NCBI GenBank assembly: GCA_024516035.1
Contig: CM044958.1
Location: 41,440,099-41,504,098 of the forward strand
Direction: 5' to 3'
DNA length: 64,000 bases
From: Bactericera cockerelli
Lineage: Eukaryota; Arthropoda; Insecta; Hemiptera; Triozidae
Position numbers and translations under genes: made by a program. Position 1 is the stretch's first letter. Each line of letters opens with the position of its first letter. The notes under the pieces are model-generated. The model did no database searches and was not told the origin of the DNA. It saw only the letters and a program-made list of their open reading frames with translations. Positions 55,231 through 64,000 of this stretch are shown here, piece after piece.

Positions 55231-56715
55231 ATACATAATATTTTATTATAATTTATCATTGTTTTGATCTACATTAATCAATATTTTTCCTGTTACTGGC
55301 CAATATTTTATACACTTCTCATAATATAGACCTAGTTTACCTCTTGATGTTGAAATCTTTTAATGAAGTTATAGAACGTTATTATTCCCATTCTGATAAA
55401 ACGGTCTGCTGGCAGCTTGGATGAAGCAAAGACGATAATACCCCACCCATATTTTAAGTTATATGTGAGGCGAAGATTTTTTGTTACTCTCATAAATCTA
55501 AATTCAGTTTTTTCTTTTTATGTCTCACACTGTCGCTGATTTTTCTAAAATTTTATTTACATCGTAGTATAATTCTGCGTAATTAGATCTTTAGAAAGAA
55601 CCTTCAGTCATCAACTTGGGATAACTAGGCGTGGCTCCAGGGTTCATTATAGATATTCCTTTAGAGGGCTTTAAAAACTTTTCTACTTGTTTCAACCATC
55701 TGAAATTAAGTGATCTCATTCCCTTTGACTAGACCTTTCTAAAAACACCAGAAATACATCCCTAGGATAACAATAGACGGCTCTGGGCTCCAAAATAAGT
55801 ATTCCTTTCAAAGGCTATAACTCAAGTTTGGTCCAGTGTAATACTTTGGTTATATTTTTATATTTTTTACTATGATAAGGCCTTTCGAAAAATACCAGAA
55901 CCACAGCTCCAAGATAACCAGGGCGGCTCTGTGCAACTTTCCGGTTTTATTTTGGAAGGCTATATCTCCTATCCTATAAAAAATAAATACTTGAAACTAT
56001 AAAAGGTATGCAGAAATAAAAATTCCCTATCCAAAAACGTAGCTCACGTCTTTCCACGACAAGCACACATTGCTGTACCCTTGACAGAAAATTGGTCTGA
56101 AGAAAAAAAAAACCTGTATGAATATTTTCATGAAATTCAAGATTTTCGGCGTGGCCAGAAAACGACTTTAACTGTACGTAGGAACCTCGCGCTTTCGTGA
56201 AACACAATCTATTATCGCGTCTCATTACGAATTTGAAATAAAAATTGATAATAGTTAGCGGGAAGTGGGCGAAAACAATAAAGCAAAATACATATAAACT
56301 CTGTTTCGTGTTAATATAGGCCGGGTGGCTGGCGCTACTTGACGAGCGCTCGCCTCCCGGCGAGCTTGATACAATATGTAATTATTTTATGTTGTTCCTA
56401 TATGTATATTTTATATACACTTGGTAAACTCTGCCGAAAATCCTAAAATGCAGGTGGCGAGGGGGAAAACTTAACTTCAAAATATCAAATTTGACCGAGA
56501 CCCCCCATGGCTTACAAACATAATGTGAGGGAATCTCAAGCCTGATGTGTATGTAGGAGCTGGAAAATGGGAAGGGTTGGCAAACAGCCCAAAAATGGAG
56601 GCTTGGCAAGCAGGCAAAAATTGAGCTTTAATAGAATTTTATTTCAATGATATAATTTCTTCTCAAAGTAACTTCTGGAGTCACAAACATTGCTTAACGA
56701 TGCGTTACAAATTGA
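55231..56715. other. Non-coding DNA
   Basis: No gene seen. A short GC-rich tRNA-like piece (gccgggtggctggcgctact) is at 56321-56370. Confidence 0.4.
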
Positions 56716-56722
56716 TTTCTAT

Positions 56723-56800
56723 TTCAGTATTATTGAACACCATCAGTTTCCGACACATCTCCGAAGTTAAGCAACTTGGATCATGGATAGGACTGGGATT
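56723..56800 (+). repeat. 5S rRNA-related fragment, diverged
   Basis: gaacaccatcagtttccg, then ctccgaagttaagcaacttg and ggatcatggataggactggg, resemble the centre of 5S rRNA. Probably an old 5S-SINE head. Confidence 0.45.
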
Positions 56801-57235
56801 AGCTTCTGTCTTTGATTCGAATCGATTTTTTTTTTACTTAATGTATCGCCGGGACAACCTTGACCTTCCGAGGAATAATGAAATAGAGTAAAAGTTACCA
56901 AATAAGCATAGGGTAGGTAGAAAGCAAAGTAATGCAAGCAAATAAAACAGTAATCTGTAATTAGAGGGTACATGGAATTTTTCATGACAGAAAGTTTTAC
57001 AGGAGTTGCCTTATTGTAGAGTAAGTATGTATACTTGTATAATTTTTTTATAGTTAATAGTTTTTCTACGTCTCATTCCATTTAATTATTCCAATTATGC
57101 TGCAATATTATAAATACCTACCTATCTAAAATTCCCTTAGTCAGGGATAATAAATCCAAAAGAACACATCATCTTTCATTCACATCTTGAAATTTGGTCT
57201 TTGCAGAAAATGTAGGTATAAATAATTTTCCTCTT

Positions 57236-57503
57236 GCCAGCGTCGATGGCATGTTGAATACACCGGTTCCCTTCAGAACACCGAAGTTAAGCGACATCCA
57301 GCGAGGTTAAGACTTGGATGGGTGACCATTCAAATTCTAATTCTCGTGACGCTGGCTTTTCCCGGCCCCACTCAGGCTGGGTGAGGTCAATGTGAGTAGC
57401 AGGTTTGTGAGTTTCCTGCGAATGGAGGGTAAAACCCCCGTCGTGATATGACCATGGCAGTTGAAAGCGACGTTAAACCCCACTTAAAAAAAAAAAAAAA
57501 AAA
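57236..57503 (+). repeat. 5S rRNA-derived SINE with target duplication
   Basis: Head gccagcgtcgatggcatg, with 5S internal-promoter-like ccgaagttaagcgacatcc and acttggatgggtgacc. The tail ends cgacgttaaaccccacttaa followed by A17. TTTCCTCTT is directly repeated at 57227-57235 and 57504-57512. Almost identical to the reverse-strand copy at 27783-28060, so the family was recently active. Confidence 0.9.
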
Positions 57504-58052
57504 TTTCCTCTTAACAATATTGGTAAATGCGATTTCTTACTTACCCGCTTTCAAATATTGGAGGAAGTAATAAAGTCAGTCTAAAAATAAATTCAAGTTT
57601 AAAACAACAAGAATGGGTAAGTGCCCCCCGCTGATGGGCTTAGCGTAAGGTACACCTGATTTTTCCTGTCTATTCGTAACGTGCTAATATTTATAAATCT
57701 TCTGACATGAAGCGTCAGGCACATGCAACCTTCAAGCGAAACCCAAGTATTTATGACTGCTGACTGCCATAAGTCTGTTTAAAAGAAAAGCGCAAGGCCT
57801 AATCACATCATACAGGGTATTTCTGAACAAATCCAAGGAAAGTTTCGCTAAAAGTATTTCAAATGTGCTGAAAGCTTCTTCCCATACACTGAAGCGCAGT
57901 AACACATAATATGTGAATATTATTCAAGGGTCAACTATTGAGTTCATGTACAGCATTTTCTAGACAAACTACTCCCATTAACCTCAGCCAGCCTCAATCA
58001 TGACAGATTATTAACAGAACATGAACATGGATTTTCATGTTAACGATGGAAA

Positions 58053-58262
58053 CATGGGCGTCGATGGCACTTTCAATACACCAGTTCTGTTCTCGTAAGA
58101 TCGCTGCATTCGAGCTACGTTCAGCAAGGTGAAAACTTTTTGGGTGACACCCAAAATCCAAGCCTTCTATTTGTGATACTGGTTTTTTCTGACCCAATCA
58201 AGTCTGGACTGGGTAAAGTTTATCTATCAGCTTTGTATGTAAGTTTCCTGCAAATGAAATAA
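58053..58262 (+). repeat. 5S rRNA-derived SINE, diverged
   Basis: gcgtcgatggcactttcaat, then gggtgacacccaaaatcc and gtttcctgcaaatgaa, align in order with the 57236-57503 copy. Older and lacking a clean tail. Confidence 0.6.
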
Positions 58263-58502
58263 CCTATCGAAAAGAAAACAATCATGAAACTCCTGATTCA
58301 CTTGGATTCCACGAAACTGTGTAGTTAAGTTACAGCTTTAATTAATTGGTATTGTCAGCAAAAAATTAAACTTCTATGGACTCTTATAGCTGACTCATTA
58401 CTAGTGAGGATTCGCTGAAGCTGACATTTAATATTATTTTACTGACTTTGCTGTCAAAAGTCACATTTATATACCCTATTGACAGAATATATTTATCTCT
58501 TT

Positions 58503-58668
<166 letters not shown>

Positions 58669-58669
58669 T

Positions 58670-59491
58670 CTTTCTGTCTCCCGACCTTCTTCCATGTAGT
58701 AAAAAAAATATGTTAAATACATCTCTAGTAATATTTTTTGTATTTCCCAAAAGAACCTCCTGTATGTTAAGCTCCTAAAAAGCTAAATTTTATAACTTTA
58801 CTTTAAGTAGGTACCTAACACATCAAAACTGACCTAAGCTGCCCTGGAAACTTCTTTGAAATTCGATTTTGATAAAAGGGATTTTGAACAACCGAGGTTA
58901 TAACAATTATTTCATACCTAATATACTGGTTACTATTGAGCATGATATCAATGTACATAGGTACGATGTATTGGTAGATAAACTGTTGAAAAATAGGCTT
59001 GGAAGTTCTCTTGCAAAATCAAATATGATTAAAAATATGAATAATTATGTGAGTAATGAAATCTAAGTATAGCCAGGGTCGATTAACTTTTTGCGGGGTC
59101 CGTATAGCACTTTTGTGCAGTGCCCCTAGATCTAGCGTATTGAGTCCTATTACTAGATACCCATTAAATTACGAATAAAAGATATTTTTGAAGCTCATCT
59201 TTTAACTTAAAAGTTTAGGTACTTACTGGAAAAGGAACAATGGGTTACTACTACTGTGTTAGATGAATTCTCCACCACAGAGGAGAAGGGAGGTTCATGA
59301 GTTATGGCAGAGACATACAGAGGCCTGCAGAGGATACACCCGATTTCCTTTTCTTTATGTTCTTATTGCCTGTGCCAGAGCCATATCCTTTTTCACAGTG
59401 CGCTACCACGGCCAAGTGTTTTTAAAAGGCACGAAATTGAATGTACATACATACCAATTATAAAACTATTTTGCTTTAAGTGTCATAGGTA
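58670..59491. other. Non-coding DNA
   Basis: No gene recognised. Confidence 0.45.
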
Positions 59492-59493
59492 TA

Positions 59494-60297
59494 CAGTATG
59501 TTTCAGAAAAGGTGGCCACCCCCTCGTAACTTTTGAACGCGACGGAATTTTTCAATTCTGTAAAGTCCTAGGTATAGGAAGTGCCCTATGGCCCATCCTG
59601 TGGTCATATTTATTTTTGGCCCCGGTCGGCCCTTCCGGCTTTTAGGCCATATTTTTTCATTTTTCTCGCGAATTTTAAATGGAATGCTATATTTTTTATT
59701 CCTGTTAATTAAAGTCCAAGTTAGGTTGAGTATAATAAGCTTTTAAAATTTTCAAAAACCTTATCAGGGGCGGAGCTAGTAGGGTGCAAGTTTCAAAATT
59801 GTTATACCCTGTATTTCAGCGTTACTTAGATTTTTTAGTACTTTTTTTTATGTTCATAGGTTCAAAATATTGTTTTACACCATATGAAATCAAAAAAATA
59901 TTCTTGTTTACTTTTAATCAGGGTCATAGTAAGGTTTTTGTAAAAGTACTTTTTTTCTCACGTCAATTTTTCCGTAAATTAATGGTGTTCTCGAAACTGG
60001 CATTTTTAGAGGTGAAAGTCTGCAGTGACATATGTTTTTTTATGCTTGAAATCGAAAGAAAACTTATTGGAGAAGCGATTAAAATCATAAAAAAAGCCAT
60101 TTAACCTGCTAGTTTTTTCACGACAGTGTCCGGTAAAGTGGGTGAATTTCGTATTGGATTTTTTTTGTTTGTTGAGGAAACACAATTGGCATAGAAAATA
60201 AATAATATCTAATAAGGGAATATTACTTCAATAAACATAACTAAATGCAAAATTAAATGAAAATTATTTCTTCTAAATCAGTGCCGGATATTTTTTT

Positions 60298-60336
<39 letters not shown>

Positions 60337-60847
60337 TCGCCTCCTTAAAATAATTGAATTGGTTTAATTTTCACCCTCAAGAGTTTGGTACTTGACCTGG
60401 TACTTTTTTCTCTTAAATTTCGAGATAATTAGATTTTTATTTAGAGACCTGGTATTCATTACTAGCAACACCAGTATGATTTTTTTTTTAATTTGGGTTT
60501 AATATCGCGTTTCAACTACATGGTCATATCATAACGGGGGTGTTACATTCCATTCGCAAGAAACTCACCAACCTCCTAAACACATTTATCTCACCCAGCC
60601 TGGGTTAGGCCGGAATGCCAGCATCACGAAGTTTTCTCCTCGCTGGACTTTGCTTAATTTCGGTGATCCTACAAGAATCGTTGCATTCAAAGCGCCATCG
60701 GACTGACTCCAGAATTATTGACAATGTGTTTTCTACAGATTTTACCAACTTACCAACTAAAATTGTCTCAAGAGGGGACCCCTAGGCCGACTTTAGAAGC
60801 AGCATTATCCGATAATTATTTTTGATACAACTTGAACTTTGAAAAGT

Positions 60848-60893
<46 letters not shown>

Positions 60894-61686
60894 TATCCGG
60901 CACTGATTTAGAAGAAATAATTTTCATTTAATTTCGCATTTAGTTATGTTTATTGAAGTAATATTCCCTTATTAGATATTATTTATTTTCTATGCCAATT
61001 GTGTTTCCTCAACAACAAAAAAAATCCAATACGAAATTCACTCACTTTACCGGACACTGTCGTGAAAAAACTAGCAGGTTAAATGGCTTTTTTTATGATT
61101 TTAATCGCTTCTCCGTTAAGTTTTCTTTCGACTTCAAGCATAAAAAACATATGTCACTGCAGACTTTCACCTCTAAAAAAGCCAGTTTCGAGAACACCAT
61201 TAATTTACGGAAAAATTGACGTGAGAAAAAAAGTACTTTTACAAAAACCTTACTATGACCCTGATTAGAAGTAAACAAGAATATTTTTTGATTTCATATG
61301 GTGTAAAACAATATTTTGAACCTATGAACATAAAAAAAGTACTAAAAAATCTAACTAACGCTGAAATACAGGGTGTAACAATTTTGAAACTTACACCCTA
61401 CTAGCTCCGCCCCTGATAAGATTTTTGAAAAATTTAAAAGCTCATTATACTCAACCTAACTTGTACTTTAATTAACAGAAATAAAAAATATAGCATTCCA
61501 TTTAAAATTCGCGAGAAAAATGAAAAAATATGGCCTAAAAGCCGGAAGGGCCGACCGGGGCCAAAAATAAATATGACCACAGGATGGGCCATAGGGCACT
61601 TCCTATACCTAGGACTTTACAGAATTGAAAAATTCCGTCGCGTTCAAAAGTTACGAGGGGGTGGCCACCTTTTCTGAAACATACTG
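59494..61686. mobile_element. 2.2-kb fold-back element, TA flanks, CT/GA inner ends
   Basis: Ends CAGTATGTTTCAGAAAAGG and inverse, with TA at both flanks. Arms of about 0.84 kb (59494-60341 and 60844-61686) end internally in a (CT)n tract on the left and (GA)n on the right, so the microsatellite is part of the stem. Internal CAGGG-type termini occur at about 59805 (inverse) and 61367. The 0.5-kb loop contains a diverged 5S-SINE. The arm ORFs are mirror copies with no known motif. Confidence 0.85.
60481..60712 (-). repeat. 5S rRNA-derived SINE, diverged, inside the fold-back loop
   Basis: Minus-strand match to the 57236 family: poly-T at 60481, tcaactacatggtcatatca, tcacccagcctgggttaggc, and 5S-like agtttctcc...cgccatcgga. 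Confidence 0.6.
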
Positions 61687-61688
61687 TA

Positions 61689-62397
61689 TATATTTTCAAT
61701 TTTATTACCCATGTATTTTTCTTCTAATTATATTTTTTTTTGTGACTTTTGTTTACACAGGTTGGGAAGGAATATGATAGTCAGTATTTATAGTATTTGT
61801 ATTATCAATTTTATCGCGGCACTTACCTACATTAGTCTAACATGTTTCGAATCTGCAACCTACACTTTGCCAGTCAAAGTTTTCTTGTGGTAGGTAATTG
61901 GTCAGTGGTCCTGGCTCAGTGCGACATACAATGGTCTACGGTCACAACAAGAGTAACACTAGATGTGTCCAACTAGGAATCTCTCCATTCCAGGACAGAA
62001 TGGACAGAGGACAGTCTAATAGATATCCGAGACAATGACTAATGAGGACGCCCCCCAGCCCAGGTCCTGTATGTGACAATGATAAAGAGGAATGGAATTG
62101 CGGAACCTTTTTATTCTCTCTTTTTTGTCCTTTTCTTCAGCTCATTACTGTACTTTATTCTACCTAATGTGCTAGGTCAGGTAAGGGATATCTAGCACCT
62201 GAAATGTGAGATCGAATAATGTTGAAATTTGAACTGCGTATTGTGAAAATAAGTTGAAAAAAGGTTCTTATTCAAATGGAAATCACTGAACGAGATTCGC
62301 TGCATGCTACATAATAGCTGGATGTGAACTGTGAACTTTCGATATGAACTGGGCCTAAAGTAGTGAGACTAACTACTAACTAACAGAAAGGTAAGAG
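61689..62397. other. Non-coding DNA
   Basis: No gene seen. The stretch 61920-62100 is less AT-rich than its surroundings but shows no coding pattern. Confidence 0.4.
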
Positions 62398-62400
62398 TAA

Positions 62401-62549
62401 GGTTCGAATTATAAAACAGGATTAGATTTAATCTAAGTGGACCCAATCCCTTAACACTCGGGCCATAGTGCGCTGTGATTGGTTGAAACTCCGAGTCTTG
62501 GGATAGTGTCCACATAGATTAAATCTTATGCTGTTTTATAATTCGGTCC
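62401..62549. mobile_element. 149-bp TIR element (MITE), TAA target duplication
   Basis: Ends GGTTCGAATTATAAAACAG and inverse (GGACCGAATTATAAAACAG). TAA is at 62398-62400 and 62550-62552. Interior gcgctgtgattggttgaaac is shared in inverse with 29552-29677. Confidence 0.75.
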
Positions 62550-62699
62550 TAAGTGTAGACTCAATGTTGGAGTTTTCCACATTACCCTTTATTTTCCCAA
62601 TGTATCAACGAAGTTCTCGTTCTCTGAGCTGAATATTATCTTGTCAAAATATTTACCTCCATATTTATCCTTGGCCTCACACCTATCCTTATCTATCTC

Positions 62700-62935
62700 C
62701 TTCTCCCTCACAATACGCCCCCCCCCCCCACCTTCACAATATCCCTCCCCCCATCACTCCCTCACAATACCCTGTCCCTTACCCCTAACCCCCATCACTT
62801 CCTCACAATACCCCTCCCCCCTCACTCACTCACAATACCCTGTCCCTCACCCCTAACCTCCATCACTCCTTCACAATACCCTGTCCCTCACAGCTAATCC
62901 CCACACTCCCTCACAATACCCTATCCCTCACCCCT
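62700..62935. repeat. C-rich minisatellite
   Basis: Degenerate units of about 30-40 bp built on cactccctcacaataccctg and tccctcacccctaacc. Strongly C-rich on the plus strand. Confidence 0.8.
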
Positions 62936-62939
62936 ACAA

Positions 62940-64000
62940 GAAACACCATAGTGACGTGCTAAATTTGTGTATACGTTTTGTTTCAGCAGTTTCTCTGTCA
63001 AACTTTGCATGATGCGCTGATACTCCTCCATTCATCATCATTTCTACATCTAACTAGTACAAACGACCCTCACTGTTTAAGCTTACAAATACCAGGAAGC
63101 CATCGTATAGTTATAAGGGGGGGGGGTGGACTCTAACTTACTGCTCTTTTTTCATACCAATTGCTCCGATTTTGAAATTTGGTTCTTAAGGGACAAGGGA
63201 ATTCGATAATTGCTCGTCTATCTGAACAAGCTCAAAATCAGTATTTTGTCTTCATGATGTTTCTTCTCCTTGTTAATGGGATAAGGTAAAACTTACAATT
63301 CAAGCCAAGCTTATTAAAAGCTCGTCAATATATGATGGTTAGAGGATTTAATTTTAAATAGCAAAACTTGAAAATCTTTAGCAGACATAAGGAGCTCAGC
63401 AACTTGAACTCTAACACATTCGATGTAATGGAGGCTGAATATGAAAGCCACAAGAAATCGCTTGCCCCCCCACGACCCAATTGTTTCAACTCTTGTTTTC
63501 AAAGTCATAATATTAATCGAAAGTTTCTAATCTTCTCAAAGTTGAGAACTAGGAGCGAGGGTAGTAGCAATCCAGATGAGCGGTTTTCAAAGAACTCAAG
63601 GAACTTCGTTTGAACTAGACTAGATTTTCAGCTAATATCTTCATTGGGCGACGTACTTACACAGTTACAACGTGCTGGAATATTGTCTTCTCTATCTTAA
63701 GAGGAGCTAGGAGGCTCATATACTCATTTCAAGCAGAAAGCTGCAGGTCACATGAAAAGCTTCAGTATTCCGGTGTGGCTCTTATAGCTTGGCAGACAAC
63801 CTCTTATCTAGTAACATGTTGTTGTTGCAGACAGTATACTGCTCGTGAAGTGCCTTGGTGTGAAGATTGCTGAAAAGATTTTCCAGATAATATACCCCAA
63901 ATTGATAAAAAAAAAAACAACTATAAATGAAGGTACAATCGAACTGGATATTTGGAACTTGGTTATGTCGAATTTATCCATTGATAATGGACGTTTGATA
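62940..64000. other. Non-coding DNA with a possible partial exon at the window end
   Basis: No recognised gene. From 63833 an acceptor-like ttgttgttgcag is followed by a frame open to the window end (starting SILLVKCLGVKIAEKIF after a partial codon). An A-run inside it weakens the case. Confidence 0.2.

Noticed and set aside
59784..61278. ORFs sharing a FNQGHSKVFVKVLFFSRQ-type peptide
   Set aside because: The same peptide arises from both arms of one fold-back. No known domain and no start context.
62700..62935. Telomere-like CCCTAA sequence
   Set aside because: The cccctaacc words are part of an irregular 30-40 bp C-rich minisatellite, not a run of the insect telomere unit CCTAA.

Overview
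This window looks like intergenic and intronic DNA from an insect. I would guess a hemipteran, but that is inference. The DNA is AT-rich and dominated by transposable elements: a mag-like Ty3/gypsy element, BEL/Pao and LINE remnants, Tc1/mariner-type fold-backs, Harbinger-like elements, and tRNA-derived and 5S rRNA-derived SINEs. There is no prokaryotic gene organisation. The only host gene piece I recognise is the last coding exon of a GPATCH11-like gene (minus strand, 11786-11920).

1-4860: AT-rich DNA with tRNA-like repeats and a decayed non-LTR retroelement (esterase-like domain, then the start of an endonuclease), interrupted by a tRNA-derived SINE. 4860-26746: a segment is present twice in tandem, copy A at about 4860-11827 and copy B at about 12476-26746. 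Each copy carries the 3' end of the GPATCH11-like exon (intact at A, truncated at B) and a set of exon-like blocks on the minus strand. These include a conserved single-membrane-span peptide exon and a repeated 24-nt micro-exon. The copies act as each other's empty-site control. They show that a 1,060-bp mariner fold-back entered A only. They also show that a 3,975-bp DNA transposon, a 623-bp TIR element and a 1,532-bp TIR element entered B only.

The main discovery candidate is the 3,975-bp element (15588-19562). It has TIRs, a 4-bp AGCT target duplication, an intact 730-codon transposase-like ORF, and seven copies of the motif GTMACCCACGTTAC in its flanks.

26750-43460: a 5S-derived SINE, short TIR elements, an inverted pair of about 1.65-kb fold-backs that are themselves palindromes studded with CAGGGTG termini (32243-35559), and a 53-bp minisatellite of about 51 units (38321-41020). 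43461-48055: an almost complete, recently inserted mag-like LTR retrotransposon with one in-frame stop. 48060-64000: further fold-backs, a dimeric Harbinger-like element (51335-53356), several 5S-related repeats, CT/GA microsatellites and unannotated AT-rich DNA.

Apart from the GPATCH11-like exon and the tentative small-exon family, the coding sequences here belong to mobile elements.
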